DNA from: Thereva unica
Lineage: Eukaryota; Arthropoda; Insecta; Diptera; Therevidae
Length of the DNA: 64,000 bases
Assembly (NCBI GenBank): GCA_949987705.1
Contig: OX465283.1
Location: 163,695,850 to 163,759,849, forward strand
Direction: 5' to 3'
The notes beneath the pieces were generated by a model that was given only the letters and a program-made list of their open reading frames with translations, did not search any database and was not told where the DNA came from. Numbering within the stretch: position 1 is the first letter of the stretch; each line of letters starts with the position of its first letter. This document shows, in pieces, positions 21,828 to 33,300 of this stretch. A program made the position numbers and the translations under genes.

Positions 21828-22179
21828 GGGGCCTCGATAGTCTAGGGAATAAGGCGCCTAGGTACCATCCTAGAGGTCCCGGGTTCGAATCCCGGCAGCC
21901 CCACGGTCCTTCGCTCCACTTTCCTACCTACATAACTTTCCCTCTTTACATTCCTGACTCCTATCAAAGCTCTCCACCAAAAGCACATGTCATCGGTTGG
22001 TTGATGAGATTCAATTCGTTACAGGAGGCATAACACTCCAGCGAGTTGTTTCTCAATGCCCCGATGTCAGAGTCGCGATAGTAATGTTGGGAGAAGGTGG
22101 AATAAAATATCATCGCGGCTTGGTTGTGGCAGTCCCTTCCTTCACTTCTCTCTCTCTCTTCACTATCTTCCGACTAGAG
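21828..22179 (+). mobile_element. tRNA-derived SINE, 5' part with Pol III head
   Basis: Positions 21828-21902 are tRNA-like. An anticodon-arm-like CCTAGGTACCATCCTAG is followed by a perfect B box (GGTTCGAATCC) and a partial acceptor pairing (GGGGC/GCCCC). The body from about 21960 matches the reverse complement of 6300-6480. A 5'-truncated LINE B copy interrupts it at 22180, and SINE sequence resumes at about 22393. It lies within the BEL/Pao pseudogene. Confidence 0.75.
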
Positions 22180-22283
22180 TTTTTTTTATGTGACAGTGCT
22201 CAGCTCAGGAGCCACCCTTTGTGCCAGTAGTCCGTCATGTCGTTTGTCACATCATGGTGCAATGGGTAACAGTAAGCTTACTA

Positions 22284-22320
<37 letters not shown>

Positions 22321-22392
22321 AGGTTAAGGGCTATGAAGGTACGGGGGTATTGAAGAAGGTGGTAATGAACCCTGCGTTTTAACCCTTGGATC
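22180..22392 (-). mobile_element. 5'-truncated LINE B copy inside the SINE, with 35-base G run
   Basis: Sequence from TTTTTTTATGTGACAGTGCTC to AACCCTTGGAT matches the 3' end of the B element at 1461-1670. The T run marks its minus-strand A tail. Positions 22285-22319 are 35 consecutive G, where the 2 kb copy has a shorter, interrupted G tract. Both flanks are SINE sequence, so the insertion order is BEL/Pao, then SINE, then B. Confidence 0.8.
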
Positions 22393-22465
22393 CTTCTGTT
22401 CGACATTATACCTATTCTATACCAAAAAAATAGATTGTCGACAGTACAAAGGGGCTTTTACTGGT
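22393..22465 (+). mobile_element. tRNA-derived SINE, 3' part
   Basis: CTGTTCGACAT and GTCGACAGTACAAAGGGGC match the 3' portion of the SINE copy at 6187-6290 in inverse. The final tail seen at 6 kb is absent or diverged here, so the copy is 3'-eroded. Confidence 0.6.
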
Positions 22466-22579
22466 TACTCTTCTTGCTTCTTACATTGTCTCAGCTCCAG
22501 TAAGCATGTCGTTTAAGGACCTCAGATCCGAAGAGGATAAGTAATTGGGACATCCAGGGCTAATTGTCGAAGGTAAGCT

Positions 22580-23770
22580 ATTGCAAGAAATGAGGGGAAG
22601 ATATGTCATATGTTACAGTATGCAAACGATATATCTCCAAACGCGTTTTATAACTGGGTCTCCACAGAAAACATTGCCAATTTGTATCAGGATTTAAGAC
22701 TCATACGACGGTACATTTTAGAGATGTCCGCCGTGATAGCATATCGTCGTGATCAAAAGCGAAGCAAGCAAGTCTTTTATTACTGGTCCAACCCCAACCA
22801 TCAATGTATTGTTCAGAGAGAAGCCTGAGGTTGTTCTACACTAAGCGTCGAATACTACCCGCAGGTTAATGGCGCTGCTCTCCGCCTTTAAGACGCTGGT
22901 GTGGTAGAACATAGTAGTTATCCACACTTAAAAGGCTCGATACTCGCTCCATATGACCAAGATGAGTTGCGGCGTGTCGAAAGCAGGATCGACCAATGCA
23001 ATTTTTTGCAGGCTTTTGTATCTACGCTTCAATTGGGTTGTTGGTTGGCTATCTACGGACCAGAGGGATCAAATGACCGACTCTATCTTATGCTTCGCCA
23101 CGATTGGTACAATGCCATCAACATTTACATAGGCCTTCAGTCTTTTCAGCCGAAGCTGTCGCACCAATCTCTCTGCAACAAAGACAAAGTGAGAGGACGA
23201 ACCAGCAGCGCTCTATATGTAGTGAGATCTCCAAATCTACCTTCTATATCGACTAAAGCGGTGGCTAGAACAACATCGGATGGATCTGAGGAAGTCTTCT
23301 CCTGTCGTTCTTGAAACCAATTTGCGTAGTCATGGTGTTTATGGATGATACATCTTGATTACGAGGAGATTTTGATTCTTTGTTGGCAGTTATTGCTTGT
23401 TCGTGGCCTCTTTGAGTCTTATGCCTATGTAACAGCGTGTGGTGCTTGTAATAACAATATCGACATCGTCGGGCCTTGCAGTTTTTGATTGCATACCCCA
23501 ACTGTAAGCTATTAAGACACAAATTCAATCTCTTTGCTACGGAGTATCTTTCCAGCGGTGCCAACTTGCGAAAGAACCCACAGCTGGGAATATCATGGTC
23601 TTAACCCAGACAGTTTGCAGACAGTACATGTAGGTATTGCATGATTACCAGAGAACGGTAGTCTATGTAGGGGGTTTCCCTTGCAGGAAGCCTTGACCTT
23701 GTCTCTGGAAGATTCGACAGGATATTTCTTACCAAACTCAAGGTCCTCCTTAAAGCTTAAGATGAAGTAT
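22580..23770 (-). pseudogene. BEL/Pao retrotransposon gag, protease and RT fragments
   Basis: The minus strand from 23770 shows gag zinc-knuckle blocks (GNHAIPTCTVCKL; LCLNSLQLGYAIKNC; RCRYCYYKHHTLLHRH). Then comes a protease-like block near 23200-23290 (VVLATALVDIEGRFGDLTTYRALL). RT blocks follow near 22650-22780 (RRYAITADISKMYRRM). The spacing between protease and RT is shorter than in intact elements, so an internal deletion is likely. Stops are frequent. The C-terminal HHTLLH knuckle is a hallmark of BEL/Pao gag. Confidence 0.75.
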
Positions 23771-23779
23771 TGAAAACTT

Positions 23780-25360
23780 GAATACCTTTGCTACTTTGAT
23801 GATAACTGCTTGCGCACTGAATCTAAATGCCTAAGAACCAAGTACAGAGAGCCCGAATGCACATATTCATTTATTTACATAACTTGTCTACTAGATGTAA
23901 AGATAATATATTCTTTATTATAAGTTAAAGAAATTAGAGTTCCTAAATGAACTAGGATGAAGACATGTTTTTAAGCCCATTGGATTCACCTTTAAGCTCC
24001 TCGCTCTACAACAACTTAAGATCTGAAATATAAACACTCTAAAAAATCATTTCTTATCAAATTACAGCGTCTTAACACAACCTCCCTTAAATTTGTACTT
24101 AGAACTAAACATCATTTAACATCAAGAACATAGAACTTAGTCCTTGAAATTAATATCTCACTTCCTCCTACAGTAACAACACTGCGATAGATTACTAACG
24201 TGGCAAACAGTATTTTTATATAAACAAAGCGTGGTAAAAAACATCCCTATCCTATTTTATTTGGCTGATATCTTATTTCATAAATTGTATAACGGAAATC
24301 GAAACCGTGCGTGTGTATGTACTACCGGTGTCTATATTATTAGCAAGAAATTTAATTAAACTCATAATTCGGGCAGATGGGCTTTATTAATTAAACAATT
24401 ATTAGATAGCAGACTTATTCCTGATAAGAAGTTATCAGCTTTCACTAAAAAAACATTGGATAAAATATTGATATAGTACTGCAATCATCCGATGATTTTC
24501 TTGGGAATTTAATTTAGCTGATTCTTTTAAAAATGATGAAAGGATGTAAAATTGCTTCAAGTAGAATGAAAAATTATTTAATATGTATGTTTTGAGATAA
24601 AATTGCTCGTATCTAAACTCAATTCGAACAGTTGCAGTAGATTTAATGGAATAGTTACACCATTATAGTCAATCAATAAATTTAGGATGTGTGCCAACTC
24701 ATCCTGTAAAGTTGTGTGCCAAATCAACATTTCAAACGGCTTGGATCTAAATCTGCTTCCATTTTTCATAGTTGGTTACTAAAATTTGTCACAAAGTAAA
24801 AGTTTTTTTTAAGCTTTTGGAAGGTGAAAAGTTATTTTATCCGAACTTCTTTCCCATGCACAAACTTTCTCTCAACTTTCTGACTTTTAAGCTTTCAGAT
24901 TCTTATGTAGTTTCTGCATTGGCTAAAAACGTTGGTTCTAAAAAGCTTTCCGTAATTCTAGGGGGGATTCTGTAAAATTATAGCGAGTGTAAACCGATTT
25001 TCGTGTTATGACTCTTAATTTGAGTTCCGGGACCTAGAAACATAGATGGGTACCACAAAACGGACTATCTAGCCTAGCAGGGAGCTTGTTGGAGACAGTT
25101 GACAGCCCAGCGCCATTTTTGACTACCATTTCCTACTAGCCACTGGCATGGCGTATGTAAGCGTATAGGGTGCATAGGAGACGCAGATGGACAGAGACAG
25201 CTATTCTGGTATGTTACAGGTGTATAACTAAAACAAGTTCACACATATTTACCATTTACTTGAGAATATCTGGTCCTGACTGACGCTGCTACATTTATAC
25301 CATACGTTCGGGCTTTATGGTTATGAAAGACAACACCTTTACTATTGTTCAATTCGTACC
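23780..25360. other. No recognised gene
   Basis: AT-rich sequence with only short frames lacking recognised motifs. Upstream gag or an LTR of the BEL/Pao element would be expected here, but I could not find a repeated LTR. Confidence 0.4.
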
Positions 25361-25374
25361 GTTTTCTTTTAATT

Positions 25375-25740
25375 GCCTGGCATCATTTCTCTAGCAGTTT
25401 ACGGTACAGTTGAGAATCAATCAACTCATCTACTTGAAGTACCTCAAAGTGAGCGTTTTGCTTCCAGGCCCACCAAACACACAGAATCACTTTTTCGGCG
25501 TCAATTTTGGCTTCACGACTACGACAAGCAATCCTTGCCCAAGATCTTTCAGGCTTCTTACTGTCGAACGTGGCCCATTTTACATCACCGTTTATGAGGC
25601 GTTTCAGAAATAGGTCGATTTATTGCATTGCAGCAGCCCATCGCGGATTCTAATTTGGTCTATCATTTCTTGTGTTCCTCTTATGAGGAATATATAAATC
25701 TCAGCTTCTTTTTGTATCCAGCTTTGGATAAATGGTTCAA
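25375..25740 (-). pseudogene. Mariner-like transposase fragment
   Basis: The minus strand reads FLKRLINGDVKWATFDSKKPERSW, with DAEKVILCVWWAWKQNAHFEVLQ further on. This corresponds to the first catalytic-Asp block (TGDEKW-like) and the VMLCVWWD-like block of mariner transposases. The HRIVTGDEKW-type block reads INGDVKW, so the Asp is kept, but the later Asp blocks were not found. The frame is broken on the 5' side. Confidence 0.65.
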
Positions 25741-25959
25741 AACACTTGAGTGGACAATACCGAGCAAAAATAATTTCGTTAAAAGGTTAGAGTAGAGCCC
25801 ATGCCATAAAAGAAGGGAAATAAGCGCGCATGTGAAATTTTGGAAACAATGGACTTGAGACTCTCAACGCTCCTGGATTTTGAGCTGCAAACCGGCTAAC
25901 CGTAACAGATCTATGTGTCCCCAATTCATAGTTATTACGAGTTAGCTTCAGATTTGGGC

Positions 25960-26110
25960 TATTAATGAGCCCTAAGATAGCTCCTTTCTAGTGTAGTACA
26001 ATTGCAGAGGAATTGGTCTGTGTTTTCTTTTTCTATCTGGCAGTATCTGGTATTTAAGTCATGATCTTCAGGTTGTATCTGAGAAGAGCTTGTCTTGCGA
26101 GAAAAGCTGT
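25960..26110 (-). pseudogene. LINE C-terminal zinc-knuckle scrap (A-like)
   Basis: The minus strand encodes YCQIEKENTDQFLCNCTTLERSYL. This matches the Cys/His motif that follows RNase H in A-type LINEs (C-x-x-ED-x-x-HFLC-x-C-PAL). No RT or RNase H lies beside it. Confidence 0.45.
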
Positions 26111-26214
26111 CAGGGCTGAATTCCGATTTAGTAAGCTCGAGGAGGCTTTTGCTCGAGTAGACATTATATGTATAGATGGCTAAACCTCTGCGCAAACTAA
26201 CAGAACGTATCAAC

Positions 26215-27010
26215 CATGGTTGCTCTAGAAACCTCTAAGGCTTTTGATAGAGTAAGGCATCCCGCTCTGTTAATTCCAAGCTATTGGTATTGACTCTGTT
26301 CTAAAAAACTTTCTTTCTGTCCGTTCAATCAAGGTAGAAATGGATGACATCGAATCTAACTCCCGCACCATCTCCACAGGTGTTCCCCAGGGTTCAATTT
26401 TATCACCAGCTTACTTCATAGTTTTTATAAATGAACTGCTCTCAATCCCCTCCAACACACTCCACAGCTGTGTGGTGCTCTACTCTACTCCTATGGCTTC
26501 GATAATGCAAGGCCAGACCTTGCCTGCATCATCGTGAACTCATGACCAATTCAATCAACAGGGACATCGAACTAATTCTTGATTGGGGCCTCAAGAACCG
26601 TGTCGAGTTTAATGAAAATAAAACTTGCACCGACCGACCTTCTATTTCAGTGGGCAATAAGTTCCTAACGGCAGAATCGTCTCTAAATATCCTAGGCATA
26701 GCATTAGCCGAAGATCTGCGCTGGAATAACCATATATTCCAAATTGTTAAATAAGCATAACAGTGCTTGGAATTCCTTAAAAGGTGCAAATCTCACCTTC
26801 AGCCGACGGTCCGGGCTACAATCTGGTCCTACATTCGTCCCAACCTCGAATACATGAGCCGGGACCCGAGAACCACTTTAGCTCGGCTGGACAAGGTGCA
26901 AGCCACGCTCTTAATCTTATTGGTGATTGGTGCCATTTGATCTTCAATTGACTCATTGTAGCAGCTCTTGCAATGCCATGGGCCTATATCTTCGAGCGCT
27001 TTTCTCTAAT
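26215..27010 (+). pseudogene. LINE family B copy, degenerate RT
   Basis: The plus strand reads SKAFDRVRHPALL, then [46 protein letters not shown] and LDKVQA. These match the RT blocks of the B element at 1461-2585, including the shared LLSIPSN and EDLRW motifs. The FADD box region is disrupted by frame changes near 26470-26520. It has several stops and is 5'-truncated. Confidence 0.7.
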
Positions 27011-27044
27011 ATGGTTTTGCGCCTGAAATACTTCCATAGTGTTG

Positions 27045-27340
27045 CTAGTTGACATTTACCGTCTGCTTTGTTACTTCATACGTTGCCGCTATGGCTAAGA
27101 CATGACTAAGTTTGGGGTTTGGTTTTTGAAGTGCTGCTATACGCACAGTATCGTGTGGCGTATAGGACACCAGCATATCGCGTATTAATTCGACTATGTA
27201 CTCTTCTGTAAACTCCTCTTTCCCACACACGTACCGACAATCCATTATGCGTACGTTTGACTGGGTTTCATACGAAGCAAGAACATGTACGTTTGATTTA
27301 AAATGACCTGATCCATTATGAACTGCCTCTGAAATCCTAT
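27045..27340 (-). pseudogene. Ty3/gypsy-like gag fragment (tentative)
   Basis: The minus strand encodes CRYVCGKEEFTEEYIVELIRDMLVS, then HDTVRIAALQKPNPKLSHVLAIA and TYEVTK. This resembles the C-terminal part of Ty3/gypsy gag (IRD-x-LV, RLL-x-x-x-LTL-x-x-ALXIA-x-x-x-E). No CCHC knuckle was seen downstream. The assignment rests on pattern similarity only. Confidence 0.4.
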
Positions 27341-27347
27341 TTAAATC

Positions 27348-28614
27348 CAGGGCCGGCGCTTGGGTTTTTTGCGCCCCGTGCACTATGTCATATTGCGCCC
27401 CATAAGTTGTGCATTTTTGAAGGAAATGAAGAACAAAGGAAAAGACACAAACACTCGCTGAATAGGAGAGAAATAATTTTCATAGTTTGCGCAAAATTTA
27501 AGATTGCACATAGATAGGAAGCTTCATATTGATCAACATCCAACCTACAAAAATCTGCCGAAAACATCCTTTGCTGAGAAGAGAGTAGACGAGAGCGATG
27601 GGGCGGGAAGTTTTTTGATAGCTGTGTAGTTTTTCTTTTTTGTCTCCCTTTTGCTAGGAAAAGAAAAGCAATGCCAGAAGGGAGAATTAATATTAAAAGC
27701 AACAACAAGCTAAAGTATTCTAACGTGCAGTTTGTTGGGAAAGTTGACTGTTGTGTTGAATTGACGATTACAGCCAACTTTTGTTGGTTGGGACGTGTGA
27801 AACTGGCCTTATTAATTTGTTACACAAGTTCGAGCAAATTGGTGAACTGAATGAACTTCATTTCTTGTCTGAGTTCCCATCAATTTTCACATATTGAATT
27901 CAGGAAAAATAAAGCCTGCGTTCGCCCAACAAAACATGAAATTGCGATTGAACGTAAAAGCTCGATCAAAAAAGAGTAATCAACTGGAATAATGGAATAT
28001 CATTCCACTGAGCTTTTGCATATCTAACTTCTGGCAAAAAAACAGCACCAATTCCAAGCATAAACTGAACATGCCAGCCGGTGAAGCCACTTATACGGAT
28101 TGAATGGAACTTTATTGAACTGCGGCAGGTGAAGCCAGGGTAAAATGGAACAAACAAAAAAGAGCAATTAAAGAGGAGCTCTCGCCAGGAGTTTTGTTTT
28201 CCTCATTTCGTTCATTTACCTCTATTAACAATTCTTGATAGAGAATTTAAAAGTGCAGCAACAGCGCCCTCAAGTGTATACCAATCATGGTAAACAAAAA
28301 CAATACCGAGTCATCGGAACAATTTTTCTTTTGTGTGAGTGGATATGGTGCTTTTTACAGAATTTTCAAAATGTGCTTCTAATTAATGAGAGATTTTTCT
28401 CGCACTTGGGAGATTTTTTCGAGAATTTCTTGAATCACGAAGCTAAAATCTCTGGAAAATTCCTGCACGAGGAGTACAGGGACAGTAATTGGGTAAACTT
28501 GTGTAATTTCTTGCATCCGGGAGTTTTTTTAAATCTTAATTTCTGAAATTGCGCCCCTGACAAACTGCGCCCGATGCAAGTGCACCATTCGCAGCTATGA
28601 AAGCTCCGCCCTTG
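27348..28614. mobile_element. Non-autonomous hAT-like element with 8 bp target duplication
   Basis: The left end CAGGGCCGGCGCTTG and the right end, inverse CAAGGGCGGAGCTTTCATAG, form imperfect terminal inverted repeats. Flanks are TTTAAATC at 27340-27347 and TTTAAGTC at 28615-28622, which agree at seven of eight positions. Eight-base duplications and CAGGG-type ends are hAT features. The right end shares sequence with the solo end at 16435. The 1267 bp interior has no transposase; a 129-codon frame is incidental. Confidence 0.7.
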
Positions 28615-28619
28615 TTTAA

Positions 28620-29090
28620 GTCATTGATTACGATTGCACTCTTTCAGGAATTAGAATTGAAAAATACACAAAACTCAAATTGAAATTTAAGAAAACAAAC
28701 TTCTGTTTTTTTTTATTATTAACTATCTACAAATACTTAAAAACTAAAAACTGTTTTAAAATTAAAATAGACTTTGGCAGTCAGTTAAGGAATATAAGAA
28801 GTGTGATGCTAGATAGCTTAAACTTAAAAAATACATATCTTAAATTAAATCGCCTTAAATCGTTAAAATACTCTCTGCATATACTCTCTCAAAAATATTT
28901 ACAGTGACTGGAATGTGTTAGAGAAGTTTTATCAATTTTGGATATAATTGTAATTTGAATTACACATAAATAATTTCTATATTATATCGTTCAAACGTTA
29001 ATCATAATCATAATAATAAAAATTCTGTTTTGTGTGCTTAAAAAAAATTAATTCAAAGTTGTTTTTTTGTTTTTTTATAGCAAATCGTGC
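28620..29090. other. No recognised gene; downstream flank of invadolysin
   Basis: Very AT-rich DNA between the hAT-like element and the 3' end of invadolysin. Frames are low-complexity and K/N/I-rich, as expected from AT-rich non-coding sequence. Confidence 0.5.
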
Positions 29091-29091
29091 A

Positions 29092-29097
29092 TTTATT
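29092..29097 (-). terminator. Candidate poly(A) signal of invadolysin
   Basis: Reading the minus strand, an AATAAA hexamer lies about 410 bp past the invadolysin stop, in AT-rich sequence. It is the first canonical hexamer I noticed downstream. Such hexamers are common by chance in AT-rich DNA, so this is only a candidate 3' end. Confidence 0.3.
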
Positions 29098-29505
29098 ATG
29101 GAATATCAGAAGTATCGGATATTCGACAGTTCCTTGTTGCACCATTGGAGCATTGTACACACATTGATCTTCTAGAAGATACCCGTATGGGCTGGTTTGT
29201 TTGTTTTTTGTTTTGTAGTCGCCATTATTATCCTTATTATTTACATGACTTATCAAACTAGGATCATTGACTTGTGTTGGATTTTTCCTTATTACACTTA
29301 TATTACCAAGAAATCTTGTGTGATTTTTATTCTCTTCTTGGATATGAGTATTGAGGATATTGACGCGAAAAAATGAGCTTTTATATAATATATATTTAAT
29401 CGGGTTCACTAATTGATCCTGTGTTTTCATATATATTAAGTTAAAATCCTAGTTTATAGACATTATCACAAAAATTTATCCTAAATAATTGGGGTAACAT
29501 CAGTT

Positions 29506-30370
29506 TTATCTTAATCCTAACAGAAGTAGTGTGACTATCGTGGTTGAAACTAATAACATCCAACTTTGTCCCGTTCGTGCCGCAGAGCATCGAAGGACAT
29601 CTCTTGGATATTTATTGGCAGGTGGAGCTTCCTCTCTAAGTCTACAAACTTCGCCTCTTTCAGCGAAATATTCACCGCAAATCTCTCTGCACGACGGGCA
29701 AACAATTGCCCCCTTATGAAGCCATCCGTTAGCGATTACACGAATGCTTAGCTTTTGCCCGGGGAAGTAGCAGTCGAATGTGTAATTTGAAACTATAATA
29801 CTGAGTCGGCCATCCTCACATTTGTATCTATAGCATCCGGAGCCCCAATGTTGCCATTCTCTGGTCTGTCGGCAAGAACGCTCCTCCCACATACTTTCTG
29901 TGTGATCGAAACATTTCGAATTTGGTCCGTATGATTCTAGTGCGAAATTTTTTTCAGCCTCTGGAAGCAAAATAAGCAAAATATTATTAAATGGAATTGT
30001 GAAAAATATAGAGCTTAACTTACTAGGATTATTCTCTTCAAATTGACAATGTGAGCCGCGAACAACAATGTTTTTACTTCGCCATGTAAATTCTTGAATG
30101 TACGGGCAGTGATCGGCTAAGGAAACAGATCCGCCATAGAAGCCCTCCTCGCCATCAGCAACGCGATTTATACTGTCAAAATTCTGGAATGTTTATCGTA
30201 AGGTGATGTGTTCCTTTTATAATTTGCATATGCTTACTTGATACTCTCTTGGAAGCTCATATTCATGCTTTATCAGATTACATAGCGCAACTGAGTTTCT
30301 GTCATCTGTGCACTCTGTTTGGAGGGGGTCCCTTTTCACCTTTGAGCAGAATGGATGAATCGATCGGCCC
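29506..30370 (-). CDS. Invadolysin (LMLN): Invadolysin C-terminal exons (three exons)
   Basis: Exons 30370-30238, 30183-30024 and 29960-29506 are separated by introns of 54 and 63 bp. They encode the Cys-rich domain after the catalytic core: [18 protein letters not shown], then a segment with [16 protein letters not shown], then [20 protein letters not shown] and [14 protein letters not shown]. The last exon ends with about 20 hydrophobic residues and LR before the TAA at 29508-29506. A short hydrophobic tail without basic anchoring residues is what GPI-linked proteins carry. That is inference from composition only. Confidence 0.93.
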
Positions 30371-33300
30371 CTGTATTTAGTAAATTGGAAACAGCGTGAG
30401 AATTGGCTAGATAAAGTTAAAGTGTGTTAAACTAACAAAAAAAAAAACATATACATAGTAGCACACAAGTTTACTTTTTAAACAAATAAAATATAACAAA
30501 AAAAACTCTGGTCTCGCTTCTGTCTGTTTGTTTTTATACAGCGTCAAGTTTGATCTGTTTAGTTGGAAATCAGTTCTTGAGAAGAATAGAAACCAGGGAA
30601 AGTGGGTTGATGTGTATTAGCCGAAAGGATCCTTTAGGTGTAAGGTACATTTTGGCTCTGCACGCGGTTTTATTCCACCAATTGCCACTACCAATGTAAC
30701 TAGGTGGGATAAATGGAAAAAGCAGTGTCAAGTGGTGAAGGGGATTCGAACCACGACCCTCTAGTATGGTAGTCGGGGCTCCTTAATCTGTAGACTAACG
30801 AGGCCAGTATGTACTTGTCTTGCATTAGCGAAGGCGTAAGAGTAACCTAGGGTACCGTCGTCAGAGAAGCTGAGAAGATAGTGGTTAGAGGGGATTGAAA
30901 GCAAGTCATTTATATTGACCCCTGGGGGACCCCCGCAGAAATGGGGTGAGAACCAGATTTGACGCCATGCAATATTTCCTTGATTGAAACTCCCAATCCA
31001 CTTCTGTAAAAGTAAGTAGACTCCAATTGCTTTGAGTTTAGCTAACACGGCTGAGTGTCAAACTTTATCGAAAGCCTTGGAGATATCTAGAGCAACCAAA
31101 CTAGCCTCATCAAATTCATGCAAAGTTCAGTTGAGGGGTTCTATAAGCAAACTGATAGGGCAAACAGTTTGCGCAGAGATTTAGCCAAAGATAAGGCGCA
31201 TTTGTTTAAGATGCTAAGAGGGGTATATTATCGAGTCCAGCGGATTTGTTGGCATCTATCTCCTTAAGGTACCCATAAACCTCGCGAGTCCTGAAGAATA
31301 TGCTGTCCATTGAATGGGCGTTGTGCTCAAGAACCGGGGATGGGGTATCAGTTTCTGGTAAAGAAGAAGTTGAGGTAAACAGAGAAAAGCTAATAAATTG
31401 AGCTTGAATTTTGCTGTCTGTTATCACCTCGTCCTTGTGGATAAAGGAAGGGGTTGTGGATCTTCTTAATGGAACTTACAAAGGATCAAAAGTTTTTGCT
31501 ACCAGCGGTTGCATTAACGAGTTTACTTCTCAGGTTGTTATCAAATGAGGTTTTGACTTTCCTGATGGTGGATTTGCAGGAATTTCTTAGTTTTATACAC
31601 TCTCGACGGAGCGATTCGCTCGGGGAACTCTTGTAAACTCTGAAACGCGGCTTCTTTAATTTTGATTGCGTTTGTGTACTCCCGATTAAAGGATCTGTTT
31701 GGGCTAGGCTTCAAAGATTTGGTGAAATGGGGTATGAAGAAATGAATTCCTGCCAGTATGGTCCTGGTCATACGGATAGCGCCAGAGTTGACGATTTTGT
31801 TTAGAAATCACGGGTCTCACTCAGCGAATTGGAAAAAATGTATAAGCCCCAGCCAATTGGGCTTCTCATAATGCCACTCACTTATCTTAGATGGTTTGCG
31901 TGCGATGGGAAATTTGTATGGGAAGTTAGCACGGACTGGGAAGTGGTCGGAATGCCGACGTGAATCAACTTCGACGGAGTATCTTGTTGGGTGAGAAGTA
32001 AGAAATAGGTCGAGAAGATGGGTGCCTAGACCAGTGACTTTTGGGACTCTCGTGGGATGAATCACAACTTGATGTAGATTATTGGTGTCTGTAAAGAGCT
32101 GGGCGTCCACACCTGGTGGTAATCTAGGTCAGTATCAGGTTATATTTGGGTCTAAAATTCTACAAGAGGCACAGGGAATGTTACAGAAGTCAACACAAAA
32201 ACTAAGAATTGTAACGGGTCACGGTTGCGCGGGTTCAATAACCAATAAAATGCAACAAAGTTCGTCAAAGTCTTTGACATCGACCGACACATATTAGCCG
32301 CGACACCTGCTGGTCCGAGCTTTGAGTTTCAATAGAAGCAAGAGAAACTTACGTGACCTGTTCGCCAGTCCTACATATGTGCCTCCGAAAAGTTCTGGAT
32401 ATGAGGGAACATGAAGAAGTGACTTACTACCTCATGCAGTTCCTGAGTTAACATGGAGGTTATAGGGCATACCGTTATCGCTTCGCCGTTCTGCCCAGAA
32501 TGTCCCGCACACACAAATGCAACTCGAGGGCTTCTGGACTCCGAGGTTTGCACAGCATAAGGCTGTGTTAGAAACGGTGCAGCTAACACTGGAGAGCATC
32601 TTGAACATATGGTGAGGTCGGAAGATATGTGGAGAAAGGTGGAAGTAACGCTAAAAGACATTCACTAGAAGCTCAAAGAGACAGAGAAATGAAAAGAAAT
32701 GCCACGATAACAGCTAGATGAGAAGGCAGTGGTTTAGAGAGTAGAGTTGAGACGGACTTACCCGAGGTAGTACATTTTTGCCTTACTCGATGGCAAATTG
32801 TAATGAGGCCTCAATGTTTTTAAAGAGATAAATGAGGCAAGTTGTGATTGTAAATACGTAGTAGAGAGACATGGGTTTATTCTCACTTACTTCTTTTGGG
32901 GCAGTAAAATTTCCAATTTGAAATGAGGCGAGGTGAGGTTGTAAAATATAGATGCACATCGTGCAGGCATAGGTTTCTTACTCTTTTACTCTGAGGCAGT
33001 TTAAAGCATATTCGAATCAAACTCGTGAAAAAACCTCTTCATTGGTATTTATTTCCTTTCTTTCTTTAATTTACTTGTTTTTGCCATTTTGCCATTACAA
33101 TGGCACCTCGCCTCAGTTGAAGTATGACATTGTATTTAAAATAAAAAAAGAGGCCCCTTACAAACTCATTTTATAATCGTTTCCTATCCAGGAACTTCTC
33201 GGTAGAATGCTGTCTATCTGCAAGCACTTATCTAGGTAGTGAATTAGGGTTGCGAGCTTTCGAGGCCAACTTGCCCACAAGGAAAGGAGAAAAGGAATAT

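Noticed and set aside
21828..21902. Functional tRNA gene
   Set aside because: The B box is perfect but the acceptor stem pairs only partly and the anticodon loop has the wrong size. It is fused to a SINE body found elsewhere.
23265..23314. 137-codon plus-strand frame at 22901-23314 as a gene
   Set aside because: The minus strand of the same stretch carries BEL/Pao protease and RT blocks, so the plus frame is a shadow.
27388..27777. 129-codon minus frame with a hydrophobic leucine-rich stretch
   Set aside because: It lies wholly inside the non-autonomous hAT-like element, has no homologue I recognise and no splice or start context.
29053..29430. 125-codon minus frame just downstream of invadolysin
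   Set aside because: It follows the stop codon of the last exon, is rich in K/N/I as AT-rich DNA gives, and contains the candidate poly(A) region; it is treated as 3' UTR or flank.
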